Positions 17,003 to 26,828 are shown, numbered from the stretch's first letter. The stretch is DNA of 64,000 nucleotides from Hoeflea_A sp965228435 (GCA_965228435.1 OZ245818.1:6696001-6760000), one strand, 5' to 3'. Numbers and translations: made by a program. Notes: generated from the letters alone by a model not told the origin.

Positions 17003-18831
17003 GCGAGCGGAATCCGTCGATCGAAGAGCTGCGCCGCTCGGCTTCGTCGACGGCATCGGCGCCCGTATCCGAGCGGTACTGGACACCGAAGGACGTCGAT
17101 CCGGTGACGCTCCAGGTGATCGGCGGAGCAATGACAACCATCGCCTCGGAAATGGCGCAGCTTCTGTTCCGCATGGCCTATTCTTCGATCATGCGGGAGT
17201 CTCAGGACATTGGTGCCGGCATTCTCGACCGCTTTGCCCGGCAATTGTGCGAAAGCGATTCAACCCCAATGCATTGCGGCTCCCTTCCGGCCTATGTCCG
17301 TGGTATCGATCTCAAGCTTGAAGGGACTTATCGCGACGGCGATGTCATCTTGCACAACCATCCTTATTTCGGCGCGTCCCACTCGCCGGATTACGGAGTG
17401 CTTGTCCCTATCGTCGTCGACGGCCTTCACATTGGCTTTGCCGGTTGCACCGGACATATGGTGGATATTGGCGCCGCTCATCCGGGCTGGTCGGTGGACG
17501 TGCCGGATGTCTTTGCCGAAGGCAAACTGATCAATGCGGCTAAGATCTATGACGCGGGCGTCCTGAACCGGCCATTGTGGGACCATTTGCTCGAAAACGT
17601 CCGCACGCCTGAGGCGAATGCGGGCGATGTCGAGGCGATGATCGCTTGCTGCCGTCTCGGAGCGCGGCGTTTCGTGTCGCTCATCGAACGGTACGGTCTC
17701 GACTGCGTAATGAGCGCCTGTGAAATCTGGCTGGACTATTCCGAACGCCGCCTGCGGACAAAGATCGCGGCGCTGCCTGACGGCGAGTATCGAGCCCCCC
17801 GCGGCTGGCTTGAGGATGACGGCAAAAACTTCGGCATCCCGCTACCCGTTGAGACACGGGTGGTCGTCGATGGTGAAGACATCTATGTGGATCTGACCGG
17901 ATCGTCCGAACAAGTCGAGACCGGCTTTAACTGCCCTTACCATGGCAGTGTTTTGCCGACCGTGAATTTCGCCATCAGAACGCTGCTGCTTGACGAGGCC
18001 GGTGACGGTGCAGGAGTGCCGCAAAATGATGGTATTTTCCGTCCAATCAAGGTGTTTGCTCCTGAGGGCTCCATCTACAACCCGAAATTTCCGGCCGGTT
18101 GCGAAGCCCGCTTCGCGCAGATCAACCGTCTTCCGGATCAGATCCTGCAGGCCTTCTCCGCCTCGCTGCCCGACAAGGTGACCGCCGGCAATTCGGCCAG
18201 TGTCGGCGCGATTGCCTATTCCGGCGGCATGGAGGACGGCGATTACTGGGTGCTGGTCGAGGTCAACGAAGGATCCTATGGCGCGCGTTGCGGCAAGGAC
18301 GGAATCGACGCAATCGACAACCTCATGGCCAACACCCGCAACAATCCCATCGAGGAGATGGAGCTGAGCGCTCCACTGCGGTGCGAGCGTTACGAGCTGC
18401 GCGATCAATCGCCGGCTGCCGGCAAGTGGCGCGGCGGGCTCGGCGCGATCCGGCGCTGGCGGTTCCTGAAACCGACGATGATCGGTACGACGGGCGATCA
18501 CCGTGCCGGAGACCGGCCCCGCGGACTGTTCGGTGGCGAAAACGGATATGCCGGCGCGTTGACGCTGAACGCCGGCAAGCCGGAGGAGAAGGAGCTCCCT
18601 GCCAAGGTGTCGGGGTTGCAGATTGCGGCCGGCGACAGTTTGCAGATTTCCGGCATTTGCGGAGCTGGCTATGGACGCCCATTCGACCGCGACCCGCGCC
18701 TGGTCGCGGCTGACCTGCGCGATGGCCTCATTGACGAAGCGACGGCACGCCGGGTCTATGGCGTAGCCATCTCGAACGGCAGCATCGACATAATGGAAAC
18801 TGAAAAGTTGCGAGCCACCGCTGACACCTGA
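16999..18831 (+). CDS. hydantoinase/oxoprolinase subunit B (HyuB-like), copy 1
   Basis: The 610-residue protein is the partner of HyuA. Family blocks are clear: VDPVTLQVIGGAMTTIASEM, MRESQDIGAGILD, NHPYFGASHSPDYG and the C-terminal GKWRGGLGAIRRW. It has an extra 33 or so residues at the N-terminus relative to copy 2 (31308-33053). Its ATG overlaps the HyuA stop (ATGA), so the two subunits should be made in equal amounts. It ends 3 bases before the convergent FAD-protein gene. Confidence 0.94.
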   Translation: MSERNPSIEELRRSASSTASAPVSERYWTPKDVDPVTLQVIGGAMTTIASEMAQLLFRMAYSSIMRESQDIGAGILDRFARQLCESDSTPMHCGSLPAYVRGIDLKLEGTYRDGDVILHNHPYFGASHSPDYGVLVPIVVDGLHIGFAGCTGHMVDIGAAHPGWSVDVPDVFAEGKLINAAKIYDAGVLNRPLWDHLLENVRTPEANAGDVEAMIACCRLGARRFVSLIERYGLDCVMSACEIWLDYSERRLRTKIAALPDGEYRAPRGWLEDDGKNFGIPLPVETRVVVDGEDIYVDLTGSSEQVETGFNCPYHGSVLPTVNFAIRTLLLDEAGDGAGVPQNDGIFRPIKVFAPEGSIYNPKFPAGCEARFAQINRLPDQILQAFSASLPDKVTAGNSASVGAIAYSGGMEDGDYWVLVEVNEGSYGARCGKDGIDAIDNLMANTRNNPIEEMELSAPLRCERYELRDQSPAAGKWRGGLGAIRRWRFLKPTMIGTTGDHRAGDRPRGLFGGENGYAGALTLNAGKPEEKELPAKVSGLQIAAGDSLQISGICGAGYGRPFDRDPRLVAADLRDGLIDEATARRVYGVAISNGSIDIMETEKLRATADT

Positions 18832-18834
18832 ATG

Positions 18835-20268
18835 TCAGATATCAGATCTGGCGATTGCCAGTCCGGCCGCCTCCTCGCCGGCGATCCGGCCAAGCGTGGT
18901 TGCCATCAAAAGGCCGCTGCCCGAGAGATAGCCCCAGTCCGCTGGGCCGGACAGTCCGCGTGCAGCTCCGCCGCCGGCAAACAGGTTCGGGCTCGGCGAT
19001 CCGTCCTCCAACAGCACTCTGCCTCTCGTGTCCGTCTCAAGCCCGCCCTGAGTGTGAAACAGCGCACCTGTGACCTTGGCAAATCGGTAGGGCGGCGATA
19101 GCGGCGGTTGGCCGGTAAAATCGCGGCCGAACGGATCAGCAACCTTGCCCATCGCCATGTCTTCGACATTCATCACGGTTCTGGCGAGATTGTCCGGCGG
19201 GCAGCCCGTCCGGCTTGCAAGTTCTTCGACATTTCCGGCCGTTCCGATAGCGCCGACTGCTTCCGCGTCTCGATGGGCATGCATCTGCATTCCCAATTGA
19301 TGACCGGCTTCGTCGAAGATCGTCCAGGCCACTCCACCCGGCTGCGCGAGCACTTTCCTGGCCTGCTCGGAATAGCCTTCATTTTCGTGCGAGAACCTGA
19401 GCCCGTCGGAGTTAACCTGGTAACCGCCATTGGTAATGCAGGCCCAGCCAAGATGAAGCATCTGCGGCGTGATCACTGCACCGTGGCCCTGATAGCTGCC
19501 CATGTCCGCAATCCGGCAACCGAGTTCCAGACCCCACAGCACGGCTTCTCCCTGGTTGCCGGCATGGCCATGATAGTGCGCGTTGGCAATGTCCGGAATG
19601 TACCTGGCCAGCATCTCGGAATTGCCGCCGTAGCCATTGCAAGCAAGAACCAGCGCCTTGCAGTGAACCACTTCCCGGCGACCATCCGGCCTGTCGATGC
19701 CGACGGCCGTCACTGCTTTGCTGACATCGGCATAGAGGGTCGAGGCACGCGCTCCGCTCACCAAATCCACGGGGCTGCCTTCCATGGCCGACAGCAGCGA
19801 GGCCAGCAATTCGGATCCGTCCAGGGATGGTGTGGCATGCATATGGGGCGCTGAATGACCGGGATAGCGGAAGTTCTCGACCACAGACAGAGGCACACTG
19901 TGTTTCGCTACAAGCCAATCAACGGTGCCAGCGGACAGGGCGGCAATGTGGCGGGCCATCGCTTCGTCATTTTGCCCCTTCGCCTTGTCGATCAGGTCGG
20001 CCGCCAGAATTTCGGCGCTGTCTTCGATGCCCGCTTCCCGTTGCAACCGGGTTCCAGCGGCCGGTATCTGTCCGCCGGAAAGCGACGTGCTTCCGGTGGG
20101 TGTGCGGTCCCGCTCCACGACCAGGACATCCACGCCGTTTTCGGCGGCAGCCAGTGCCGCACAGCAACCGCACGCTCCTGCGCCGATAATGAGAACGTCG
20201 ACCGAAAAGTCAGCGGCAGGGAGGCTATTCCAAATTACGCGCGCTGGAACGGATACTCTCGCCGTCAT
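18835..20268 (-). CDS. FAD-dependent oxidoreductase (fumarate reductase/flavocytochrome-like)
   Basis: The 477-residue protein has an N-terminal dinucleotide-binding loop GAGACG (residues 29-34) and VVERD at the end of the second strand, a GGQIPAAGTRLQ segment and the C-terminal FAGGGAARGLSG block of the FAD_binding_2 family, which contains fumarate reductases and 3-ketosteroid dehydrogenases. No signal peptide is seen. ATG 20268 gives an exact 4-base overlap with the upstream molybdoenzyme gene; an alternative TTG at 20286 is less likely. It probably oxidises or reduces a C-C bond in the pathway; electron transfer to the co-encoded Fe-S/molybdenum protein is speculation. Confidence 0.9.
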   Translation of the reverse strand: MTARVSVPARVIWNSLPAADFSVDVLIIGAGACGCCAALAAAENGVDVLVVERDRTPTGSTSLSGGQIPAAGTRLQREAGIEDSAEILAADLIDKAKGQNDEAMARHIAALSAGTVDWLVAKHSVPLSVVENFRYPGHSAPHMHATPSLDGSELLASLLSAMEGSPVDLVSGARASTLYADVSKAVTAVGIDRPDGRREVVHCKALVLACNGYGGNSEMLARYIPDIANAHYHGHAGNQGEAVLWGLELGCRIADMGSYQGHGAVITPQMLHLGWACITNGGYQVNSDGLRFSHENEGYSEQARKVLAQPGGVAWTIFDEAGHQLGMQMHAHRDAEAVGAIGTAGNVEELASRTGCPPDNLARTVMNVEDMAMGKVADPFGRDFTGQPPLSPPYRFAKVTGALFHTQGGLETDTRGRVLLEDGSPSPNLFAGGGAARGLSGPADWGYLSGSGLLMATTLGRIAGEEAAGLAIARSDI

Positions 20269-23186
20269 GTCCGCGAAACCCGACAAAGCAGGGTTTTGAA
20301 ATTGACCTGTTCGGATACCACATCACGCTGCGTCTGGTCGGTAAGAAAGTTGACGGACTGCCAGGGATGAAACCGCTGTCGCTCTCCCCATCCGATCGGA
20401 ACATAGACGGAGGTCTCGCGGATGCCTGACGTAATCCAGGCGAGCGCTTCGATCCGCCCGTGGGCAGTTTCGATCACGATGCGCTCGCCGTCCGCTATCC
20501 CCAGGGAAGCCGCCCTCGTCGGATGGAGTTGGGCATAAAGGTTTGGCCACATTTCCTGCGCCTGCCAGAAACTGTGAGTCCAGCTGTGGAAATGCGGCGC
20601 GGGCGGACGACCGGTAACAAGTTCCATGTCGAACCCGGCATCGCGCAGCTCACTGCCTCGAGTTCTGTTTCCGGGTTGCCTGATCGTCGCTCGCGAAACG
20701 CTGGTCGGCATGGGCGAAAATGGTGACTGGACACCTTCCTCATCGTCGCCGTCCAGCAATTCCAGCACCGGCAAGTCGATGAGCTGCTCCTGTTCACTGT
20801 AGAATTCAGGCAGATCGGACAAGCCGAGTTTGGCGAATCTTTCGGCAATGGCTTCAGTCCGGAACTCCAGTTTGCCGCTCGGTGTTGGAAAGCGCTTGCC
20901 GGGAGAACCAATCGCTTCGGTGCCCTCCAGGAACAGCGTTTCGATCTCCTCCGATTCCTCGGTTGGTAGCGGCGCGCGAACCCAGCGATAGGGTCTCGAT
21001 TTCATGCGGCGGGTTGTGCAACCGCGCAACTCCTCCGTATCGATGCAAACTTCATCCCAGAAGATCGCAGGATCCTTGAATCGCTCCTGGAGCACATCAT
21101 CGAAGCCGAACCGCTTGCCGAGTTCGATCCAGATCCAGCCATCGGACCTGGCCTTGCCCGGCGGCTTGATCAACGGATCGTTCCAGACAATTCGTCTGTC
21201 CTCGTCGGCCCGCGAGATGCCGCCGCGCTCGACACCGTTGGCGATGGGCAGGACAAAGTCCGCATAGGCCGATGTCTCATTCTGAAACAGGTCCATATGG
21301 ACAAGAAGGTCGAGACGCTGGAACGCCTCCCGGGCTTTTTCCTGCGCCGGCCATTGGGCCATCGGATTGTTACCGCAAATCAACGCCTTTACCGGATAAG
21401 GACGTCCTTCGGTCATGGCGGCAAGCCAACCTCCGGGATTGCGGCGGACCATGGGTCGTTCGATTCTCGCCCTGCGGTCGTCTGGTACGTTCGGGTGGAT
21501 GAGGGACGCCGAGCTCATGTTGAAGAATCCGCCACCCTGTCGGCCCCAGTTGCCGGTAATCGCCGCCACGAACATCCAGACACGGTTCGTCTGGACCGAA
21601 TTCGTGTGCTGATTGACGCCGCGGCTGGCGTAGATCATGCACCCTTGTGCAGTGGCGACGGCTTCGGCAAGAGCCTCGATTCGATCGGCCGGAATGTCTG
21701 TGATCGGTGCCGCCCAGGCGGGGCTATACCGTTCCGTGAGGATGAAATCGCGCCAGGCTTCAAATCCGACGATCCAACGGTTGCAAAAGTCGCTGTCTTC
21801 AAGCCCGTTGCCCAGAATGTGATGGGCAACGGCAAGCCCAAGCGCCATGTCCGTTCCCGACCGGATAGCGAGCCATTCATCCGCCTTGGAGGCGGTAACG
21901 GATCGGCGCGGATCGACCACCACCATGCGGGCGCCGTTGCGGAGGCGCCAGTTGTTGACCATGCCGAAATGGACCGGCCTGGTCTCGGCCTGGTTGTCGC
22001 CGACATAAAGATACAGTTCCGCGCTGCCGATATCATCCGGCGTGTAGGAATTGGCAATCGCCAGCGATCCCTGTGTCAGTTGGTACGCGACGTTCTTTCC
22101 GGAAGCACACAGCGGCTCCGTCGTTTCCACATTGGGCGTTCCCCACAGCTGGCTGAAGAGACGCACATACCCGCGATTTGTCATGATGCCGGATCGGGTT
22201 CCAGAGAAGATCGCCAGCGCCTCGCTGCCATATTCGTCGCGCACACCCTCCAGACGCGAGGCTATTTCCCCGAGCGCCTCCTCCCATGACACCGGCTCGA
22301 ACCTCCCCTCTCCACGTTCGCCGATTCTTTTCAGCGGCGATGTCAGGCGTTCCGTATTTTCGTAGGCCTGCAGCGTCATCTGCGATTTCGGGCAGATGCG
22401 TCCACCGAGCACCGGATCCTCCTCGTTGCCGGTGATGCGGACGATTTTCTCGCCGGAGAAATGGAATTTCAGTGTGCAGGCGTTGAAGCAGATGTTGCAC
22501 CCGCCCGGCTCCACGCGATCGATCGTGCGGTCTTTGCGGGGGGCGCCATAGGGAAACTCGGCATCAGACCGAAGCGGTTTTCCTCCGGCCATTTCGGGTC
22601 GTTGGATCGCCGGCTGGGTGGCGCCGTTGAAACGCCGCCCATCAACCGGTTCCAGATAGACAGTCCCTGGTCCAAGCAGGAAATTGTCGTGATCGAGCGT
22701 TTCGCGTCCAGCCTGTTCAGCCTCGTCCAACAGTGCATCGCGCTGGCCGAAGTCAATGGCAAATCCGGGACAGACGCTGGCGCAGGCGGGTTTCAATCCC
22801 TCCTGCCTGCGCTCTTCACACAGGTTGCACTTCACGGCGTGTTTGGCACCGGCGTCGTATCCCATCGCACCGTACGGACAGGCGGTCACACATTCGCCGC
22901 AGCCCGTGCAGCGACTTTCATCCACGGCAACCACGCCGGTAACCGGGTCGCGGGCGATCGCCTTGGGATTGACCGGACAGGCTCGCAGGCAGGCTGGCCG
23001 CTCGCAGTGCTGGCACATGGTCGGCAGAAAACTGAGCGGCGCTTGTGCTTCATCGCCTTCCAGCCAGAGGACTTTGTTTCGAAAAGCACCGGGTGTCAGC
23101 CCGTGCTCCTGCTTGCAGGCTGCTTCGCAGCTCCTGCAGCCGATGCAGCGCTCCAGATCGATGCGCAGGGCCAGCCGCTCACTCAT
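20265..23186 (-). CDS. fused DmsB-type ferredoxin and molybdopterin oxidoreductase
   Basis: The 973-residue protein joins two units normally encoded separately. Residues 1-180 are a DmsB/PsrB-like ferredoxin with four Cys clusters (CIGCRSC, CQHCERPACLRAC, CTGCGECVTAC, CNLCEERRQ...ACASVC). From about residue 224 a DMSO-reductase-family catalytic chain follows, with a [4Fe-4S] motif at Cys230, Cys233, Cys237 and Cys265, Cys360 (EPLCASGKN) at the expected molybdenum-ligand position, and a C-terminal molybdopterin-binding domain. No Tat signal precedes the ferredoxin part, so it should face the cytoplasm. The start at 23186 has a GGAGG upstream and overlaps the anchor gene by 4 bases. Substrate unknown. 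Confidence 0.92.
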   Translation of the reverse strand: MSERLALRIDLERCIGCRSCEAACKQEHGLTPGAFRNKVLWLEGDEAQAPLSFLPTMCQHCERPACLRACPVNPKAIARDPVTGVVAVDESRCTGCGECVTACPYGAMGYDAGAKHAVKCNLCEERRQEGLKPACASVCPGFAIDFGQRDALLDEAEQAGRETLDHDNFLLGPGTVYLEPVDGRRFNGATQPAIQRPEMAGGKPLRSDAEFPYGAPRKDRTIDRVEPGGCNICFNACTLKFHFSGEKIVRITGNEEDPVLGGRICPKSQMTLQAYENTERLTSPLKRIGERGEGRFEPVSWEEALGEIASRLEGVRDEYGSEALAIFSGTRSGIMTNRGYVRLFSQLWGTPNVETTEPLCASGKNVAYQLTQGSLAIANSYTPDDIGSAELYLYVGDNQAETRPVHFGMVNNWRLRNGARMVVVDPRRSVTASKADEWLAIRSGTDMALGLAVAHHILGNGLEDSDFCNRWIVGFEAWRDFILTERYSPAWAAPITDIPADRIEALAEAVATAQGCMIYASRGVNQHTNSVQTNRVWMFVAAITGNWGRQGGGFFNMSSASLIHPNVPDDRRARIERPMVRRNPGGWLAAMTEGRPYPVKALICGNNPMAQWPAQEKAREAFQRLDLLVHMDLFQNETSAYADFVLPIANGVERGGISRADEDRRIVWNDPLIKPPGKARSDGWIWIELGKRFGFDDVLQERFKDPAIFWDEVCIDTEELRGCTTRRMKSRPYRWVRAPLPTEESEEIETLFLEGTEAIGSPGKRFPTPSGKLEFRTEAIAERFAKLGLSDLPEFYSEQEQLIDLPVLELLDGDDEEGVQSPFSPMPTSVSRATIRQPGNRTRGSELRDAGFDMELVTGRPPAPHFHSWTHSFWQAQEMWPNLYAQLHPTRAASLGIADGERIVIETAHGRIEALAWITSGIRETSVYVPIGWGERQRFHPWQSVNFLTDQTQRDVVSEQVNFKTLLCRVSRT

Positions 23187-23797
23187 CCCGAACCCTCCAC
23201 CCCGAGCCGATAGAGTGCGACGGCAACGTGTACCATCAATCCCGCCAGGAACAGCGTTCCAAGCGCGATATGAAGGCGCCGGCTCCACGACAGGACAGGC
23301 CCGGCATCTGCCCTGACGCCGGTCAGGTTTCTCTCCAGCTCCATCAGACGAAAATAGCGAAATGCCAAAACGGGGCTTGAGAACCAGTGCCTCGGGAGTG
23401 GCGAAAACTCTGCCTCGCGTGCGTCCGGATCAAGCCTGCTCAACAGCGCCGTTTTGTCCGCCAGCACCGCCTGCAGTTGTTCGCGTATCGACGGATTGCC
23501 GGATGCGAAGGCCAGTGGTCGCGCGCCCATTCGTGCCGCAAACCGGCTTCCCTGGTCCCACCGGATCCACGCGCCGAGTGCAATAACCATAACCAGCAGC
23601 AGCAATAACAGTGCCGGCGGGCTGCCAAAGTGGCCGCCACTGTGGACTAGAGCCAACACGCAGCCAAGTGTTGATGCGGCAACATGATAAGCAAACCAGG
23701 ACCGCGGATTTGCGCTCGCCGCCGACCGCTTCAGGAACGAAAAAAGCACCGGTGTCAGCAGCAATATCGCGGCAGCTATCCCGATCCAGAGGGTCAT
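23183..23797 (-). CDS. membrane anchor subunit, DmsC-like or b-type cytochrome
   Basis: The 204-residue protein has about four hydrophobic helices: residues 1-20, 35-55, 60-80 and 170-195. His residues occur in two of them (AYHVAASTLGCVLALVHSGGH and RRLHIALGTLFLAGLMVHV), a spacing compatible with b-haem ligation, though this is not proven. Position directly before the Fe-S/molybdenum gene suggests that it anchors that enzyme and links it to the quinone pool. ATG 23797 has a GGGGAG ribosome site; the TTG one codon earlier is less likely. I recognise no closer family. Confidence 0.75.
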   Translation of the reverse strand: MTLWIGIAAAILLLTPVLFSFLKRSAASANPRSWFAYHVAASTLGCVLALVHSGGHFGSPPALLLLLLVMVIALGAWIRWDQGSRFAARMGARPLAFASGNPSIREQLQAVLADKTALLSRLDPDAREAEFSPLPRHWFSSPVLAFRYFRLMELERNLTGVRADAGPVLSWSRRLHIALGTLFLAGLMVHVAVALYRLGVEGSG

Positions 23798-23812
23798 CAA
23801 GGTCTCCCCGCC

Positions 23813-25120
23813 TTACATCAGTCCCGCCATGCGAGGCAGCGCCAGCGTGACCTCCGGAACAAAGACGATCAGCGCCAGGACGAGCAGCTGGACAAAGAGG
23901 AGCGGCAGAACCGCCAGGGCGGTGCGTTCCAGAGACACCTCCGCTATGGGAGAGACCACAAACAGCACCAGACCTAGCGGCGGCGTGATGATTCCGAGCA
24001 GCAGCGCATACATCAAAAACATGCCGTACTGGATCGGATGAATATCCAGCCCCTGAAGAGCCAATGGCATGAGGAGCGGCCCGAGGATGATCATGTTCGC
24101 CAAGGCGTCCATGAACGTGCCGACAAACAGAAAAAGCACCACCAGCGCGACGAACAGGATGATCCTGTTGTCGGTGAAATTGAGAATGATATCCACCAGT
24201 TGCTGCGGAAACTGGTGGAAAGTCAGGATCCGGCCGAAGACGATGGCAATCGCGACGATAACAAGCGCGGATGCGGTGACGCGAACCGTCGAGTCGATCG
24301 CACCAAAGAATTCCCTGAAGTTGAGTGTCCGGTAGAAGAAGGTCGAGATCACGATCGTGTAGACGACGGCAATGGCCCCGGCTTCGGTCGGTGTGAAAAC
24401 ACCTCCCAGGATCCCGCCGAGAATCCAGACGGGAATAATGAGAACCGGGGCAGCTCGCACCGTGTGTTTGGCGGTGGCTCGAACGCCCTCAAAACGGTGC
24501 TTCAACCCGTAGCCCTTCCAGCGGCATATCAGATAGGACACGATCATCAGGAACAGACCGGTGAGAATTCCGGGAACAACGCCGGCCAGGAACAGACCGC
24601 CGATCGAAATCTGCAGCTGCCCGCCCACAATGATGAGCGGTATGGAGGGGGGAATGATTGCGCCGATTGTCGAGCTGGAGGCGGTAATTGCTGCGGAAAA
24701 GGCGCGCGAATATCCTTCCTTGATCATGGCCGGGATCAAAAGCGGTCCGATGGAAGCCGCATCGGCGAGGACCGAACCGGATATCCCGGCAAAGAACATG
24801 CTGGTGACGATGTTCACATGCGCCAGGCCTCCCCGGATCCAGCCGACAAGCTGGCGCGATAGTAAAATGAGTTTGTCCGTCAGACGACAGCGATTGAGCA
24901 ATTCGCCGGTCAGCACAAACATCGGAAGCGCCAGCAGCGCGACGACATTGATCGCTGCGTACATCTCGGTGGCGATAGTGATCGGCGGTATTCGCGTTCC
25001 CGAAAACAGCAGAAACACTGCACAGGCGATGCCCAGGCTGTAGACGACTGGAATCGCCAGCAGCAATGTCACGAAGAAGGGAAGGAACAGGTAGAGTAAG
25101 AGATCGCTGATGGAACCCAT
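23813..25120 (-). CDS. TRAP transporter large permease (DctM-like), system 2
   Basis: The 435-residue protein has about 12 membrane segments and DctM motifs: LLALPMFVLTGELLNR, MFFAGISGSVLADAASIGP, and SSSTIGAIIPPSIPLIIVGG. These are stronger matches to the classic DctM consensus than system 1. It follows the small-subunit gene after 5 bases and precedes the molybdoenzyme anchor gene by 15 bases in the same orientation, so transport and redox genes appear to share one transcript. Confidence 0.94.
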   Translation of the reverse strand: MGSISDLLLYLFLPFFVTLLLAIPVVYSLGIACAVFLLFSGTRIPPITIATEMYAAINVVALLALPMFVLTGELLNRCRLTDKLILLSRQLVGWIRGGLAHVNIVTSMFFAGISGSVLADAASIGPLLIPAMIKEGYSRAFSAAITASSSTIGAIIPPSIPLIIVGGQLQISIGGLFLAGVVPGILTGLFLMIVSYLICRWKGYGLKHRFEGVRATAKHTVRAAPVLIIPVWILGGILGGVFTPTEAGAIAVVYTIVISTFFYRTLNFREFFGAIDSTVRVTASALVIVAIAIVFGRILTFHQFPQQLVDIILNFTDNRIILFVALVVLFLFVGTFMDALANMIILGPLLMPLALQGLDIHPIQYGMFLMYALLLGIITPPLGLVLFVVSPIAEVSLERTALAVLPLLFVQLLVLALIVFVPEVTLALPRMAGLM

Positions 25121-25125
25121 GACAG

Positions 25126-25668
25126 CTAGCGATCCCCGCCCGTCAACCGTCCCGCAACCGCTGGCGACACGGTTTGGAAGCGCGCCAAATTGCCCGTGCG
25201 CAGCGCCTGGATATCTTCAGCCAGAACGATCAGCGCATAAAGCACCATGAAGCCCGAGCCCACCGGGATGGACAACTTGATCCACCGGGTCGATATGCCC
25301 GTTGTAAACGAGGCAGCGTGGTAATTTCCTAAAAATGCCTCGGTCCCGTACCAGATGAAGACGACCATGCAGGCCATGGACGCCAGCCGCCCGAACAGGA
25401 TGAGGGCAATGCGCACCATTTGCGGACAGCTTTCGACCAGGGTCGGGATTTGTACGTGTTCCCACCGCCGGACCAGAATCGCCGAGCCGAGAAACACCAC
25501 CCAGATCATCAGATAGACAGCGACCTCCTCTGACCATGTCAGCGAGGAATTCAGGACGTATCGGAAAAAGACCTGCGCAACCATGACAGCCACCAGGATC
25601 ACCATCAGTGACCCGGTGGCTATTCTTATGATCCGGTCCAGAAAACTGGACAGTCCGCCCGATAGCAT
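25126..25668 (-). CDS. TRAP transporter small permease (DctQ-like), system 2
   Basis: The 180-residue protein shows four hydrophobic helices and the DctQ-typical VFFRYVLNSSLTWSEEVAVYLMIW segment (the FRY...W.EE pattern) after the first helix. It sits between the binding-protein gene (54-base gap) and the large permease gene (5-base gap). Confidence 0.93.
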   Translation of the reverse strand: MLSGGLSSFLDRIIRIATGSLMVILVAVMVAQVFFRYVLNSSLTWSEEVAVYLMIWVVFLGSAILVRRWEHVQIPTLVESCPQMVRIALILFGRLASMACMVVFIWYGTEAFLGNYHAASFTTGISTRWIKLSIPVGSGFMVLYALIVLAEDIQALRTGNLARFQTVSPAVAGRLTGGDR

Positions 25669-25722
25669 ATCACGCCGCCCGTGTGCGGTTCACAGGGAGT
25701 CGGGCGCAGCGTGACACAAAGG

Positions 25723-26766
25723 CTACCGAAGCGCCAGAAGCTGATCGACCACAGACTTGTCGATCGACGCACCCTGTGTTTCCCAAACCTTTTCGCCGCC
25801 GGCCATCCATTGCTTCTTTTCGGCCGCCGAAGGCGTGTAGATCTCCATGCCGGCTTCGCGCAGCTTGTCCTTGTAGGACCCTTCGAGCGCTTCGTCCTCG
25901 GCATTGCCTTCGTCGGCAGCCATTTGCGCAGCCTCGAAGAAAGCAGTTCGGATGTCCTCTGGCATGGACATATAGGTGTTCTTGTTCATCACCTGGAACT
26001 GCACCGAGAAGGAAGCGTCGACCTCGGTCGCGTATTTCAACACCTCGTACATCTTGAACAGGTAAGTCCAGATGGGTTGCACGTGGAAACCATCGACCAG
26101 GCCGTTCTTCAGCGCGTTGTAGGTCTCTGTCCAGGCCAGTGGTGTAGGATTGCCGCCCCAGTTTTCCAGAAGTTCGATGACGAGCGGAGACCGCGTCGAG
26201 CGGAACTTCAGACCGTCAACTTCAGCCGGTGACGGCAGCGGACGCTGGTTGTTCCAGAGCATGCGGAATCCGCCTGCGCCGACAGGTGGCAGCACTACCA
26301 GCGGCGTGGCTTCCTCAAAGACCTTGGCCTGCTGTTTCCAAAGATCGGATTTGAACAGCCGATTGGCCATTTCCCAGTCGGTGATGGCGTATGGCAGGTC
26401 GACAACCGAAAACGCGTCCGAAAACACCGTGAACTGAGATGTGGTGTTCGATGTAATATCAATGAAACCCGTCTGCACGGCTTCGAGCTGGGAGATATCC
26501 GTGCCCAGGGTCGAGTTTGGATGGATCTGGATCTCAAGTTCGACGTCGTACTTTTCCTTCAGGATCTCGGGAATTCGCGAGATCGAAATATAAGACGGGT
26601 CACCTTCCTTGGCGTTCAGGCCTGCGACGATCGGCTTGAGGTAGCGTTTCGTTCCAGCGGCGCGAACGATGGCCGGAGCGCCTATCACCGGAGCGGCAAC
26701 GGCCGCGGCACCAGCCATCCGCAACACATCGCGACGCGTGGCCAAGCTTTTCTTTGATTCACTCAT
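25723..26766 (-). CDS. TRAP transporter substrate-binding protein (DctP-like), Tat-type signal, system 2
   Basis: The 347-residue protein begins with an apparent twin-arginine leader: TRRDVLRMAG followed by an alanine-rich hydrophobic stretch and an AxA-like cleavage site near residue 36 (IVRAAG). This suggests export in folded form, unlike the Sec-exported system 1 protein. The body has DctP features such as STLGTDISQLEAVQTGFIDI and DLPYAITDWEMANRLF. A GGGAGGA ribosome site precedes the ATG. An operator-like TAGTATACAA lies 63 bases upstream. It is the first gene of an apparent six-gene minus-strand operon that runs to 18835. Confidence 0.93.
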   Translation of the reverse strand: MSESKKSLATRRDVLRMAGAAAVAAPVIGAPAIVRAAGTKRYLKPIVAGLNAKEGDPSYISISRIPEILKEKYDVELEIQIHPNSTLGTDISQLEAVQTGFIDITSNTTSQFTVFSDAFSVVDLPYAITDWEMANRLFKSDLWKQQAKVFEEATPLVVLPPVGAGGFRMLWNNQRPLPSPAEVDGLKFRSTRSPLVIELLENWGGNPTPLAWTETYNALKNGLVDGFHVQPIWTYLFKMYEVLKYATEVDASFSVQFQVMNKNTYMSMPEDIRTAFFEAAQMAADEGNAEDEALEGSYKDKLREAGMEIYTPSAAEKKQWMAGGEKVWETQGASIDKSVVDQLLALR

Positions 26767-26828
26767 TTTGAAGTTCCTCCCGGGCTTTTGCCGATTGCGT
26801 TGGGCGAAATGCTAACACGGTCTCGTGA

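Noticed and set aside
18821..18838. CTGACA...TGTCAG inverted repeat at the convergent HyuB/FAD gene ends
   Set aside because: Only a 6-bp stem without a T-run on either strand; too weak to call a terminator.
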